In this document: piece by piece, positions 1 to 10,500 of the stretch
How positions within the stretch are numbered: position 1 is the stretch's first letter
How the letters are laid out: each line of letters starts with the position of its first letter
Source: Microlunatus sagamiharensis
GTDB taxonomy: Bacteria > Actinomycetota > Actinomycetes > Propionibacteriales > Propionibacteriaceae
Direction of reading: 5' to 3'
Length of the DNA stretch: 64,000 nt
Assembly: GCF_900105785.1 (NCBI RefSeq)
Contig: NZ_LT629799.1
Span: 3,286,001-3,350,000, forward strand
The notes under the pieces: model-generated
The model's input: only the letters and a program-made list of their open reading frames with translations
The model's database searches: none
Told to the model about the DNA's origin: nothing
Translations under genes and position numbers: made by a program

Positions 1-904
1 ACTGCCCGCGCACGACCTGGTTGGGGTCGAGCGGCAGCATCGAGCGGAAGACCTTGTTCTTCTCCTCGCTGATGGCCCGCGGCTCCAGCGCGGTCGGCGG
101 CTCCATCGCGACGAAGGCCAGCACCTGGAAGAGGTGCGTCACGACCATGTCCTTGTACGCACCCGTCACCTCGTAGAAGGAGGCGCGGCGGTCGAGGCCC
201 AGGGTCTCGGGGATGTCGATCTGGATGTGGTCGATGAAGTTGCGGTTCCAGATCGGCTCGAAGAGGCCGTTGGCGAAGCGGAAGGCCAGGATGTTCTGGG
301 CCGCCTCCTTGCCGAGGAAGTGGTCGATCCGGAAGATCTGGCGCTCGCGGAACGTCTCGTGCAGCTGGTCGTTCAGCGTGATCGCGCTCTGCAGGTCGGT
401 GCCGAACGGCTTCTCCATGACCACCCGCGAGCGCTCCACGAGGTTGGCGTCGCGCAGGGTCTGGATGACGGCGGGCGCGGCCACGGGCGGGACGCTCAGG
501 TAGTGCAGGCGGCCCACCTCCCCGCCGAGCTTCTCCTCGGCGAGCTTGACCGCCTCGCGCAGGCCGTCGGGACCCTGGCTCTGGGGCACGTAGGTCAGGC
601 GCTGCTTGAACTGCTCCCACTGCTCCGCGGTCAGCGGGTGGTGGGTGAACTCGTTGACCGCCTGCTTGGCGAAGGCGCGGAACTGGTCCTCGTCGAAGTC
701 CTCGAGCGAGGTGCCGATGACCTGGATGTCGGGCGCCAGCGCGGAGAGGGCGAGGTGGGCCAGGCCCGGCAGCAGCTTGCGGCGGGCCAGGTCGCCGGTC
801 GCGCCGAAGAGCACGATGACGTGCGGCGAGATCGCCTCCATCCCGTTGCGGGTCGCACGAGCGCCGATGGCGGGGTAGGCGATGGTCTGAGCCTCGAGGG
901 TCAC
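1..904 (-). CDS. zwf: glucose-6-phosphate 1-dehydrogenase, N-terminal 301 residues (runs off left edge)
   Basis: Oxidises glucose 6-phosphate to 6-phosphogluconolactone with NAD(P)+, the entry step of the oxidative pentose phosphate pathway in the cytosol. The dinucleotide-binding motif GATGDLARRK lies at residues 34-43 and the active-site signature RIDHFLGKE at about 192-200, with His195 as the catalytic base. Later sequence (NRNFIDHIQID, SFYEVTGAYKDM) also fits the family. The 3' part is missing because the window starts inside the gene. I place the start at GTG 904; an ATG at 841 is also possible and would begin just before the nucleotide-binding strand. It is divergent from the Gfo/Idh pair, with a 239 bp gap between them. 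Confidence 0.95.
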   Translation of the reverse strand, partial: MTLEAQTIAYPAIGARATRNGMEAISPHVIVLFGATGDLARRKLLPGLAHLALSALAPDIQVIGTSLEDFDEDQFRAFAKQAVNEFTHHPLTAEQWEQFKQRLTYVPQSQGPDGLREAVKLAEEKLGGEVGRLHYLSVPPVAAPAVIQTLRDANLVERSRVVMEKPFGTDLQSAITLNDQLHETFRERQIFRIDHFLGKEAAQNILAFRFANGLFEPIWNRNFIDHIQIDIPETLGLDRRASFYEVTGAYKDMVVTHLFQVLAFVAMEPPTALEPRAISEEKNKVFRSMLPLDPNQVVRGQ

Positions 905-1078
905 GTCGTGATGTTCCCACCCCTGATCGGCGACAAACAAGGACCCGGGGCCGCCCGCGCCGGGCCGTTCCACGATCGTCACGCCGCCCGTCACACCGCC
1001 GTCACCGCCCGTACGCGGGCCGCGCGGCCGTCCGGCGGCACGCGTCGGCCCCGCCGCTCCTGCCCGCGGACGCGCCGC

Positions 1079-1097
1079 TACGGTTTGTCGTGACAAA
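1079..1097. promoter_or_regulatory. -10 box plus palindromic operator before the Gfo/Idh pair
   Basis: A TACGGT hexamer (1079-1084) fits an actinobacterial -10 box. The perfect inverted repeat TTTGTC-GT-GACAAA (1084-1097) starts at its last base, so a bound repressor would cover the transcription start. The likely start codon is at 1144 with AAGGAG before it. The TTGT...ACAA form resembles GntR-type operators, but no regulator gene lies nearby. Confidence 0.45.
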
Positions 1098-1143
1098 TAG
1101 GCCGAGGTGGCCGGAGCAGGTCGGGACGCGAAGGAGCGGTGAC

Positions 1144-2142
1144 GTGGTCGTACGGGTGGGGATCGTCGGGGCGGGGATCATGGGCGCGGACCACGCGCTC
1201 ACGGTGCAGCGGTTCGTGTCGGGCGCGGAGGTGTCGCTGCTCGCCGACCCCGACCTGCAGCGGGCGGGCGCCGCGGCGCAGGCGGTCGGGGCACGCGCGG
1301 TCGACGACCCCTTCGGTCTGGTCGCCTCCGACGAGGTCGACGCCGTCGTGGTCGCCTCGCCCGACGCCACCCACCCGGCGCTGGTCCGCGCGTGCGTCGA
1401 GGCCGGCAAGCCGGTGCTCTGCGAGAAGCCCCTCTCGCCCACCCTGGCCGACTCCGCCGCGCTGCTCGACGACCTCGGCGAGCGCGCCTCGCTGGTCTCG
1501 CTCGGCTTCATGCGCCGCTTCGACCCCGGCTACACCGACCTCCGCGCGACGCTGGCGGCGGGCACCGTCGGCGCGCCCGTCCTCGTCCACAGCACCGGGC
1601 GCGGCGTCTCCTCGGCCCCGGGCGCGACGTCGGAGTCCGCGGTGACGAACTCCGCCGTCCACGACCTCGACATCGTCGCGTGGCTGCTCGGCTCCCCCGT
1701 CACCGAGGTGAGCTGGCACGCCCCCCGCCAGACCTTGGCCGCCGCCTTCGCCGACCCGCAGCTGGTCCTGCTGCGCACCGCCGACGGCGTCCTCTCCACC
1801 GTCGAGATGTTCCTCAACGCCCGCTACGGCTACGACGTGCGCTGCGAGGTCGTCGGCGAGTCCGGCACCGCGAGCCTGCGCGAACCCGCCCGTACCGAGG
1901 TCGACACCGCCCTCGCCCACGGCCACGCGTACGGCGCCGACTGGCGCCCGCGCTTCGCCGACGCCTACCGCCTCGAGCTGCAGGCCTGGGTCGACGGCCT
2001 CGGCGGGGGCGACGCAGGGCCGCTGGCCAGCGCGCACGACGGGCTGGTCGCGAGCGCCGTCGCCGACGCGGTGATCACCTCGATGCACACCGGTGGAGCC
2101 TGGACCCCGGTCCAGGTGCCCGCGGTCGGCAGCGTCGCGTGA
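1144..2142 (+). CDS. Gfo/Idh/MocA family oxidoreductase
   Basis: A 332-residue NAD(P)-dependent sugar or inositol-type dehydrogenase. The N-terminal Rossmann motif VGIVGAGIMGADHA is at residues 5-18, and the family EKP motif (CEKPLSPTLADS) follows near residue 100. The second half has the usual beta-sheet substrate domain with DLDIVAWLLG. GTG 1144 is chosen because AAGGAG sits about 8 bases upstream and the protein then begins right before the Rossmann strand. The gene overlaps the next family member by 4 bp (GTGA), so the two are translationally coupled. Similarity to inositol 2-dehydrogenase is plausible, but no other myo-inositol catabolism gene is nearby, so the substrate is open. Confidence 0.85.
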   Translation: MVVRVGIVGAGIMGADHALTVQRFVSGAEVSLLADPDLQRAGAAAQAVGARAVDDPFGLVASDEVDAVVVASPDATHPALVRACVEAGKPVLCEKPLSPTLADSAALLDDLGERASLVSLGFMRRFDPGYTDLRATLAAGTVGAPVLVHSTGRGVSSAPGATSESAVTNSAVHDLDIVAWLLGSPVTEVSWHAPRQTLAAAFADPQLVLLRTADGVLSTVEMFLNARYGYDVRCEVVGESGTASLREPARTEVDTALAHGHAYGADWRPRFADAYRLELQAWVDGLGGGDAGPLASAHDGLVASAVADAVITSMHTGGAWTPVQVPAVGSVA

Positions 2143-3176
2143 GCCCGACCGCCGCCACGTCGCTGCCCGCCTCGCGGGTGCCGGACCCGCGGGAGGCGCC
2201 CGCGCTGCGCTGGGGCGTCGTCGGCACCGGCTGGATCGCCGAGCGCTTCGTCGCCGCGCTGCAGCGGCTCACCGTCCAGGAGGTCGTGGCCGTCGGGAGC
2301 CGTTCCGAGGCGTCGGCACGGGAGTTCGCCGGGCGGTTCGGCCTCACGCACGCGCACGGCTCGTACGAGTCGCTCGTGGCCGACCCGGACGTCGACGTCG
2401 TCTACGTGGCGACGCCGCACAACCGGCACCGACCGCACGCGCTGCTCGCGCTCGAGGCCGGCAAGCACGTGCTGGTCGAGAAGCCGATCGCGCTCAACGC
2501 CGCCGAGGCCCGCGAGATCGCCGACGCGGCCGCCGCCCGCGGGCTCTTCTGCGCGGAGGCGCTCTGGTCGCTGTTCACGCCCAAGTTCGACGTCGTGCGC
2601 CAGGTGCTCGACTCCGGGCTGCTCGGTGACATCAGCAGCGTGGTCGCCGACAACGGGGAGTGGTTCGCGCCCGACCACCGCATCCAGCGCCACGACCTGG
2701 CCGGCGGGCCGTTGCTCGACCTGGGCACCTATCCGCTCGCGCTCACGCACTGGGTGCTCGGGTCGTCCACCGACGTGCTCGCCCGCGGCACCGACGCGCC
2801 GAGCGGGGTGAACGGCCAGGTCGGCGCGCTGCTGGGCTTCGAGGGCGGCGCCCGTGCCGTCGTGCACACCTCGATCCTGGCCAACACCCCGGTGGCCCTG
2901 ACCATCGCGGGGTCGGAGGGTTCGCTGGAGGTGCCCGGCGTCTTCTACCGGCCCGGGCCCTTCTCGGTGGTGCTCACCGACGGCACCCGTCTGGACTACG
3001 ACGAGACGGCCATCGCGTACGACGCCCTCGCCCACCAGGCCGCGGAGGTCGCGCGCAGGGTGCTCGCCGGGGACACGGAGACGCCCGTGCGCCCCCTCGC
3101 CGACTCGATCGCGACCATGGCGCTGATCGACGCCGTGCGCGCCCAGATCGGTCAGGTCTGGGACGAGGAGCGCTGA
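2139..3176 (+). CDS. Gfo/Idh/MocA family oxidoreductase (trans-dihydrodiol dehydrogenase-like)
   Basis: A 345-residue second dehydrogenase of the same superfamily but a different branch. It has the Rossmann motif WGVVGTGWIAERF near residue 23, VEKPIALNAAEA near 110, an aromatic-rich EALWSLFTPKF segment, and GGPLLDLGTYPL near 190, which is typical of the dimeric dihydrodiol or xylose dehydrogenase-like branch. It starts with GTG inside the stop region of the upstream gene (4 bp overlap), so the pair is one operon under the operator near 1090. The two enzymes may act on consecutive or alternative intermediates of one sugar; the sequence does not show which. Confidence 0.85.
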   Translation: MSPTAATSLPASRVPDPREAPALRWGVVGTGWIAERFVAALQRLTVQEVVAVGSRSEASAREFAGRFGLTHAHGSYESLVADPDVDVVYVATPHNRHRPHALLALEAGKHVLVEKPIALNAAEAREIADAAAARGLFCAEALWSLFTPKFDVVRQVLDSGLLGDISSVVADNGEWFAPDHRIQRHDLAGGPLLDLGTYPLALTHWVLGSSTDVLARGTDAPSGVNGQVGALLGFEGGARAVVHTSILANTPVALTIAGSEGSLEVPGVFYRPGPFSVVLTDGTRLDYDETAIAYDALAHQAAEVARRVLAGDTETPVRPLADSIATMALIDAVRAQIGQVWDEER

Positions 3177-3363
3177 GGGCGGCTCCCCGCACGTCCCCTC
3201 ACCGCAGGTCCCGCCGCCGCGAGCCGACCTGGACCTCCAACAGGAAAAGGTCCTGTGGATATCTCCCGTTCCGTTCGTGCGGTGACCTCCGGGCTGCTTA
3301 CCATTCCCCCGCCTGGACCTCGTGGAGGACGGACCTGGCGTGTCCATCGGAAGGAAAGTGCTC

Positions 3364-6219
3364 GTGGCTGGCGGTTCCGCCCTCCTCAAGAAGCGTCCGC
3401 TCGTGCTCGGTGCCGTCGCCCTGGTGCTCGCGCTCGCGCTGGCCGCCCTGCTCGTGACGAAGCCGTGGGCCGGCACCAAGACCCGTGACGACGTCGCGGC
3501 CCCGGCCGCCGGCGACCGGGTGCTGCAGTCGGTCGACGTGACGATGCAGGGTGACGGTTCGCTGACCCGGGTCGGCGACACCGTGGTGATCGCCCGCGCC
3601 TCCGGCGGGCAGGCCGACAGCTACTCCACGACGTACGACCCGACCAAGGTCGTCGACCAGCTCCCGGTCCGGATCCTGACCTCCTACCAGACGGACAAGG
3701 GTTCGGGGACCGACCTGGACGACCTCGAGGGCTACACGGGTCGTGTCTCGATCAACCTCTCGGTGCAGAACCTGACGGTGCGGCCGCAGGAGATCACCTA
3801 CGACTCCGCCGGCCGGTCGCGCACCGCGACGGCCCAGGTCGGCGCCCCCCTCACCGTGGTGGCCTCCGCCGCGCTCCCGGGCATCGACCCCGCCACCGTC
3901 GTCACCGCGTCGACCGACGCCACGACGGCCCCGGGCGAGGACGCCGGCTCGACCAACGGCGTGCTCAGCCGCTCGACCGACGGCACCACGCAGGTGCAGT
4001 GGGCGAGCATCCTCGCCCCGCCGCAGCTGAGCCCGACGGCGACTTTCCGCGTCGTGCTCGACGCCAAGGACCTCGTCGTCCCGACCCTCGACGTCAGCGT
4101 GCAGCCCGGCCTGGTCACCGACCCCTCGGTCGGTGCTCTCATCGACTCGGCCTTCAACCCCAAGAACTCCTCCGAGCTCGCCCTCGAGACCCGCACGATC
4201 AAGCTCATCGGGGACGTGAACGACGTGCTCGGCCGCGCGAGCGGCACCATCTCCGGCGTCCGCAAGACGCTCGACGCCTCCTCCGAGACGCTCGGCACCA
4301 AGACGGTGCAGTCGCTGACCGAGGACACGAAGACGATCAGCACCTCGCTGAAGACCTCCAGCGAGGACATCGACGCGCTGGGTGACGACCTCAAGGGCTC
4401 GCTCACGACGACCCAGTCCGCGACGCTGCAGCGGATGTCGGAGACGGTCTCGGGGCTGCAGGACCTGATCGGCGACACCTCGGCGCCCGCGCCGAGCGTC
4501 TCGACCTCGGGCACCGGCTGCGCGACGACGGTCAAGGCCTCCGGCGGCGACGGCGTCTACGGCAACCTGCTCCGGGTCACCGCGCAGCTGGAGGCGTACG
4601 CCGCCTCGACCGAGGCCTGCAAGACCGAGCTGCAGGGCTCGATCACCTCGACCATCGGGACCGTGAACACCGACGGCACCGCCGCCGACTGCGCCGACAC
4701 CGACACCAGCGTCGTCTGCTCCCTGCAGCGCGCGCAGACGCAGTTCACCGACGCGGTCGACCAGGTCAACGACTCCGTCGACCGCGCGCAGGCCGCGGCG
4801 ACCGTGCTCGACCCGGGCACCGCGGGCGGCTCGGCCGCCCAGCTCCAGCAGGTCTCGAACCGGCTGGCCGCACTCGTCGACGGCCTGCTCGGCGACGAGG
4901 CGTCGAGCGACGAGGGCAAGGCCCTGCAGGGCCGGGTCGACGTCACCCGGCTGGCCATTATCGAGCAGGCGCTGGCCGCGGCGACCGACACCACCCCGGC
5001 CGACGGGCAGCCGTCGCTGGCCACGGTGGACGCGACCCTCGGCCGGGTGACGACGGCGCTGCAGCAGATCAACACCACGGCCACCACGAACCTCACCGAG
5101 CTCGGCGCGACGAGCACGCAGAACGCGGCGCTCGCCGCGCAGCTCTGCACCTTGGGGACGGCCGGGCGCCTCACCCAGGTCGAGGTGAACGCCCTGCGCG
5201 GCTACCTGACCGCGACGCGCTGCGAGGGCGCCGACGAGACGGACCCGGCCACCGCGCCGACTCCGCCGCCCGGCGGCCGCTCGATGGCGGCTCGCCTCGA
5301 CGCCCAGGAGACCGCCTGGCGCACGCTGCGCGACCAGACGAGCGCGGACGGCACCCTGCTGACCGAGCTCGCGGCCTCGCGTACGAGCCTCGGGGCGGTC
5401 GTCGACCGCCTGGACGAGGCACGCACGTCGCTGGCCGACGACCGGACCACGCTCGCCGACGTGCTGGGCGACATCAACGACGCGCGCAAGGAGGCGGACG
5501 ACACCGCGGAGGACCTCACCTCGCTCAGCGACCACGTCACCGGCGTCGAGGGCCGCTACTCGGCCGCCCAGTCCGCGCTGACCGCCGCCCTCACCGACGC
5601 CAAGACGGCGGCCTCCACCGCGCAGGCCGTCGACCTGCAGCAGGAGATCAAGGACGTGGCCGCCCAGGGCGTGCAGTCGAACGAGGACCTCGAGAAGGCC
5701 TTCACCAGCTCCTCCCAGGGCCTGGCCGCCGCCGCGGACGAGCTCCGCGACGGCACCGCGCGCACGCTCAAGCAGCAGCAGAGCGAGCTCGCCTCGTCCG
5801 AGAGGGAGAGCGAGGAGGAGCTGAGCAGCCGGACCGAGGCGGGCCTGCGGACGATCGCCGGCAGCGTCGGCTCCGCGACCCGCGACATCGACAGCACCCG
5901 GACGACGCTGACGGCCGACCTCAACAACGTGCTGCTCGACCTCGGCAACCCCGACCAGCCCGGCAAGGGCCTGCTGGGCACCCTGGGCAAGAGCGCCCGC
6001 GCGGCGGACTCCGCCGACTACCAGCTCGGGCTCGCCTCCGACACGGTGAGCTCGTACTCCTCGGTCCGCAGCCAGGAGGTCGACGGCATCCTCCTGCGGC
6101 AGGCGCAGGCCGAGGCCGCCCTGCAGCGCCAGGCCGAGCTGCCCGCCTTCGCCACCGAGCTGCCCTCGAACGTCCAGCACCGCACCGTCTACCTCTTCCA
6201 CCTGGGTGGAGACCGTTGA
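3364..6219 (+). CDS. large membrane-anchored exported helical protein of unknown function
   Basis: A 951-residue protein I cannot assign to a named family. It has a short basic N terminus (LLKKRP), one strong membrane segment (LVLGAVALVLALALAALLV, about residues 10-28) and no other obvious membrane span, so most of it should lie outside the cell. Residues from about 280 on are Ala/Thr/Ser/Asp/Gln-rich and helical, with long heptad-like stretches near the C-terminal end (LKQQQSELASSERESEEEL). Six cysteines in the middle third could form disulfides. I chose GTG 3364, which has AAGGA 8 bases upstream; GTG 3322, 3340 and 3358 are alternatives. It overlaps the next gene by 4 bp and precedes an EssC-like ATPase, so a role in that secretion-like locus is my inference. 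It lacks the C-terminal membrane helices of EsaA. Confidence 0.8.
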   Translation: MAGGSALLKKRPLVLGAVALVLALALAALLVTKPWAGTKTRDDVAAPAAGDRVLQSVDVTMQGDGSLTRVGDTVVIARASGGQADSYSTTYDPTKVVDQLPVRILTSYQTDKGSGTDLDDLEGYTGRVSINLSVQNLTVRPQEITYDSAGRSRTATAQVGAPLTVVASAALPGIDPATVVTASTDATTAPGEDAGSTNGVLSRSTDGTTQVQWASILAPPQLSPTATFRVVLDAKDLVVPTLDVSVQPGLVTDPSVGALIDSAFNPKNSSELALETRTIKLIGDVNDVLGRASGTISGVRKTLDASSETLGTKTVQSLTEDTKTISTSLKTSSEDIDALGDDLKGSLTTTQSATLQRMSETVSGLQDLIGDTSAPAPSVSTSGTGCATTVKASGGDGVYGNLLRVTAQLEAYAASTEACKTELQGSITSTIGTVNTDGTAADCADTDTSVVCSLQRAQTQFTDAVDQVNDSVDRAQAAATVLDPGTAGGSAAQLQQVSNRLAALVDGLLGDEASSDEGKALQGRVDVTRLAIIEQALAAATDTTPADGQPSLATVDATLGRVTTALQQINTTATTNLTELGATSTQNAALAAQLCTLGTAGRLTQVEVNALRGYLTATRCEGADETDPATAPTPPPGGRSMAARLDAQETAWRTLRDQTSADGTLLTELAASRTSLGAVVDRLDEARTSLADDRTTLADVLGDINDARKEADDTAEDLTSLSDHVTGVEGRYSAAQSALTAALTDAKTAASTAQAVDLQQEIKDVAAQGVQSNEDLEKAFTSSSQGLAAAADELRDGTARTLKQQQSELASSERESEEELSSRTEAGLRTIAGSVGSATRDIDSTRTTLTADLNNVLLDLGNPDQPGKGLLGTLGKSARAADSADYQLGLASDTVSSYSSVRSQEVDGILLRQAQAEAALQRQAELPAFATELPSNVQHRTVYLFHLGGDR

Positions 6220-7483
6220 CCGCACGCGCGGGCAGGGTCGCCCTCGCGGTCGCCGGCGGGCTCGTTCTGACGGTGGGCGCGGGGTGCAGCGTGAGCACCC
6301 CGCCGACCGGGCTGGCGCAGCCGGTGCCGGTTGAGCTGCGCGCCGACGTCCCCGGACGGCTGACCATCGGCGTCCAGCTGACGCTGACCGGCGCACCCGG
6401 CGAGGGCGCGGAGTGGCGTGACGCCGCGCAGGGCGCCGTCGTCGCGGCCCGGCGCTTCGCGCTCGGGGCACGGACGTGACCCTCGTGCCGGTCAACGACA
6501 AGGGCACGAGCGACGGGGCGACCGCCGCGGTCAAGCAGCTCGCCGGGCGCGACGTCGCCGGGATCGTGGTCGCGACCGACGGACCGCACGTCGCCGCGGG
6601 GCTGGCCGAGGCCGCGGCCGACTCGATCCCTGTCCTGCTGCCCTACGACCAGGGCGCCGGCGGCGCGGAGGGCCGGGCCTGGTCGACGGGACCCGGCCGC
6701 AGGGCCAGCGACGCCCGCCTGGTCGAGACGCTCGCCCAGCGGCGGCTCGACGCGCCCCTGCTCGTCGACGCGGGCGGCGGCCAGGTCACCGGCCTGGCGC
6801 CGCGCGAGATCGAGACGTACGCCGCGGGCGACGACGCCGCCGCGCTCGCGCAGCGGCTGGCCCGACGGCAGCGGCAGCTCGACACCGCCGTCGACAGCGT
6901 GGTCGTGTCCGGTCCTCCCGAGCTGCAGGCCCCCGTGGTGGCCGCGCTGCAGGGCAGCGGGATCGACGTCCCGGTGCTGCTCACCGGCTCCGCGCTGAGC
7001 CCCGGCTTCGCCGACGCGCTGGTGCAGGCTGGGGGCTCGCTCTCGGCGCCGCTGATCTCCGTCGGCCTGGACGACGGGGACGCGACGGCGCTCGAGTCCA
7101 ACGAGGCCGGGCGGGCGCTGGCGGCGTACTTCTCCGCCCTGCAGCTGACGGCCGGCGACCCCGGCGCCAAGGACCTGTTCGGCGACCGGCCGTTCGCCGA
7201 GGTGGCCGGCGCCGCCGACGTCTCCAGCCACGACGCCGTCGTCGCCCTGGTCCGCGCCGCCGCGGTCGCCGGCAGCGCCGACCCCGCCAAGGTCGCCGCG
7301 GCTGTCCCGGGCCTGCGCCTGGGCGTCGGGGACGGTCTCGCCGGTCCCCCGCTCGACTTCGGCAGCACGGTGGCGACCGCGGACGGGTCCGTGGTCACCC
7401 TCGCGGCGACGAGCGTCTCCCCGGGGGTCCGGCCCGCGTCGGACGCACCGGCGCTCTACTGGTTCGAGAGCACCCGCCCCTGA
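6216..7483 (+). pseudogene. binding-protein-like lipoprotein (type 1 periplasmic-binding fold), frameshifted
   Basis: The first part (TTG 6216, preceded by GGTGGAG) encodes a lipoprotein signal ending in the lipobox LTVGAGC and a strand typical of branched-chain amino acid or urea binding proteins (LTIGVQLTLTGAPGEGAEWRDAAQGAV). It stops at 6477-6479. The rest of the same fold continues in another frame (TDVTLVPVNDKGTSDGATAAVKQL ... DVSSHDAVVALVRAA) to 7483. Restoring one G in the run at about 6466-6469 (CTCGGGGCACGG) rejoins the frames as ALGGTDVTLV. It is either a real mutation, a sequencing error, or two products coupled by a GTGA overlap at 6476. Its place between the exported protein and the EssC-like ATPase suggests a sensor or scaffold rather than a transporter subunit; no permease is present. 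Confidence 0.7.
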
Positions 7484-7562
7484 ACCGGCACCCGCGGTAT
7501 CCGTCACACGAGACCCGCAGACTCTCTACGGTGGGACCAGCGACGAGCGAGGAGCAGACCCC

Positions 7563-10500
7563 GTGCACCTGGTGATCGAGGTCGACGGCACCCGCCGCGA
7601 GGTCGAGCTCGCCCAGGCGGCCGACGCGGCCACGCTGGCCGACCTCGTCGAGCACGCCTGCGGCGTACCCGTGCCCACGGACGTGCCGCTCTGGGTGGAC
7701 GCCCGCCGCCACGAGGCCGGCGACCTGGTCCGCGACGTCGCGCTCATCGAGGGCAGCCGGATCGGCCGCTCGCCCGCCGAGGAGGCCGGGCCCGTCACCG
7801 GCTGGGCCGCGTCGCTGTCGGCCGGCCTCGAGGCCGGGTGGACGGTGCCGGTCCCGGTGGGACGACCCCTGCTCGTGGGCCGGTCGCCGCAGGCCGACAT
7901 CACCGTCGACTCGCCCAGCGCCTCCTGGAGCCACGCCACCATCGAGGTCGACGGCGAGGTCCTGCGGGTGCGGGACGCCGGGTCGACGAACGGCACCTTC
8001 GTGGACGGGGAGAAGGTCGGCGAGGACGGGGCCACCCTCGACGACGGCGACGTCGTGGTGGTCGGCGGCGCCGCGGTGACCGTGTGGCGCGGCGCGGACG
8101 AGGCCCTCGCCCCCGCGCCGGGCACCCTGCACAACCTCACGCACGCGGCGACCGTGCCCTTCAACCGTCCGCCGCGCCCGGGCCTGCCGCCCGAGCCCAC
8201 CGCGTTCGAGCCGCCGACCCGCAAGCCCGAGCCGCCGCCCGCCCGCTTCGGCATCGCGACGATCGTCGCGCCGCTGCTGATGGCCGGGGTGATGGTCGCC
8301 GTCATGCGCAACCCGGCCTTCGCCATGCTGGCGCTGCTCAGCCCGGTGCTCGTCCTGGGCACGACGGTCGAGCAGAAGCGTCGCCGCAAGAAGGACATCC
8401 AGGACAACGACAGCACGTTCGCCAAGGCCTTCGACGAGTTCAAGGACGACCTGGCCCAGGCGGCCGCCGTCGAGCGCGCCCGCCGCCGCGAGCTCGCCCC
8501 CGACCCCGCCCGTACGCTGCGCCGCGCCGCGCTGCCCACGACGATGCTGTGGCAGCGTCGCGCCGGGGCGAGCGACTTCCTCACCCTGCACGCCGGCGTC
8601 GGCAACGTCGGCTGGAAGCCGCCCGTCGACCCGGCCAACGTCAAGCGGTCCGGCGACGACGTCAAGCAGGTCGTCGAGGACGCCGTGCTCCCGGCGGCAC
8701 CGGTCGACGTCGAGCTCACCGACGCCGGGGTCGTCGGCATCGTGGGCGAGCGGGCGGACGCGCTCGCCGTCGCCCGCAGCCTGCTGTGCCAGGCCGTCAC
8801 CCACTGCGGCCCCGCCGACCTCACCGTCGGCGTCTTCTGCGACCCCGGGCGCGAGGAGGAGTGGACCTGGACCGGGTGGCTCCCCCACGTGCGCCGGCTC
8901 GGCGACGCTTCCGGGGGGCAGTGGCTCTCCACCGAGCGTGCCCGCAGCGAGTCGATGCTGCGCGCCGTGCGCGACGGGATCGAGTCCTTCCCGACCCCGG
9001 CCGTCCTGCTGGTGCTCGACTCCGACGTCCTCACCGAGGGCCGCGACGCACCGGCGCGCTGGCTGCTGGGCCACGGCCGGCCGCTCGACCGGGCGTTCGT
9101 CGCCGACAAGCCGCAGACCCAGGTGTCGGGCATCGTCATCGCCGCCACCGTGGAGCAGCTCCCGGCGGCGTGCACGACGGTCGTCGAGGTGGGGCGCGAC
9201 GCCAACGGCACCGTCGCTCGCCCGCTCGACCGCGTCCGCATCGAAGACGTCGTCCTGGCCGGCGTCTCCGTCGACACCGCGCGGTCCTGCGCCGCCGACC
9301 TGGCGCGGTTCGACGACCCGGAGCTGTCGATCCCCGGGGCCTCGCTGCCGGGGCTGGTCCGGCTGCCGCCGCTGCTCGGCATCGACGAGGTCAACGCCAC
9401 GGCCATCCGGCGCAGCTGGTCCTCCTCGACCCGCATCGACACCCCGCTCGGCGTGGGCGAGGACGGCGTGTTCGGCATCGACCTGGTCCGCGACGGGCCC
9501 CACGGCCTGGTCGGCGGGACGACCGGGTCGGGCAAGAGCGAGTTCCTGCGCTCGATGGTCGCCGGGCTCGCCGCGCGCAACGACCCGACGCGGCTGACCT
9601 TCATCCTCATCGACTTCAAGGGCGGCGCGGCGTTCAAGACCTGCGAGCGCCTCCCGCACACCATCGGCACGGTCAGCAACCTCGACGAGCAGCTGGCTGA
9701 CCGCGCGCTGACCGCGCTGGAGGCGGAGCTGCGCTACCGCCAGGAGGTCTTCGCCCAGGCCGGCGAGGGCGTCGACAACCTCGACGCCTACCTGGCGACC
9801 AACCCCGAGGTGCCGATGCCGCGGCTGCTGCTCGTCATCGACGAGTTCGCCATGCTGGCCAAGGACTACCCCGACGTGCTCAAGTCGCTGGTCAGCGTCG
9901 CCGCGGTCGGTCGCACCCTCGGCGTCCACATGATCCTGGCGACCCAGCGCCCGGCCGGCGTGGTCAACGAGGACATCCTCGCCAACACCAACCTCCGGGT
10001 GGCGCTGCGCGTGCAGAGCCGCGACGACTCCAACAACGTCATCGGCGTGCCGGCCGCAGCCGCGATCGGGCGTACGCAGTGGGGCCGCGCCTACGTCAAG
10101 CTCGGCCAGGACGACATCTCGCCGGTGCAGACCGCGCTGGTCACCGGGCGCGCGGAGGCGCAGATGTCGCAGCTCGTCGACCTGCACCCGGTGCACTTCG
10201 GCCAGGACGTCCAGCGCGACAGCGGCACGACCACCCGCGAGGACGACGCGACCGACCTCGACCTGCTCATCGACGCGATCGTGGAGGCCAACGCCGAGCT
10301 AGGCTTCGCGCCACCCCGACCGGTCTGGCCCGAGGCCCTCGGAGAGCGGGTCGCCCTCACCGTCGCGGGCGAGGAGGCACCGGCGGGGATGCCCGGCGTC
10401 GGCGCCGTTCGCGGTTCGCTCGTGCAGTTCGCCGTCGCCGACGACCCGCGCCGCCAGCTGCAGCTGCCGGTCGGCTGGGACCTCGACCGCGGCAACCTGC

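Noticed and set aside
1392-3176. A single 594-codon frame covering both Gfo/Idh genes
   Set aside because: Its first half is an Arg-rich shadow of the first dehydrogenase; the second gene has its own GTG start in a 4 bp overlap.
3364-6219. EsaA/YhgE family assignment for the exported protein
   Set aside because: Similar size and N-terminal helix, but it lacks the C-terminal block of membrane helices.
3298-6534. A 1078-codon open frame on the minus strand opposite the 951-residue exported protein
   Set aside because: Its product is Arg/Gly/Val-rich low complexity, typical of antisense frames in high-GC DNA; the plus-strand frame has a signal anchor, ribosome site and coupling.
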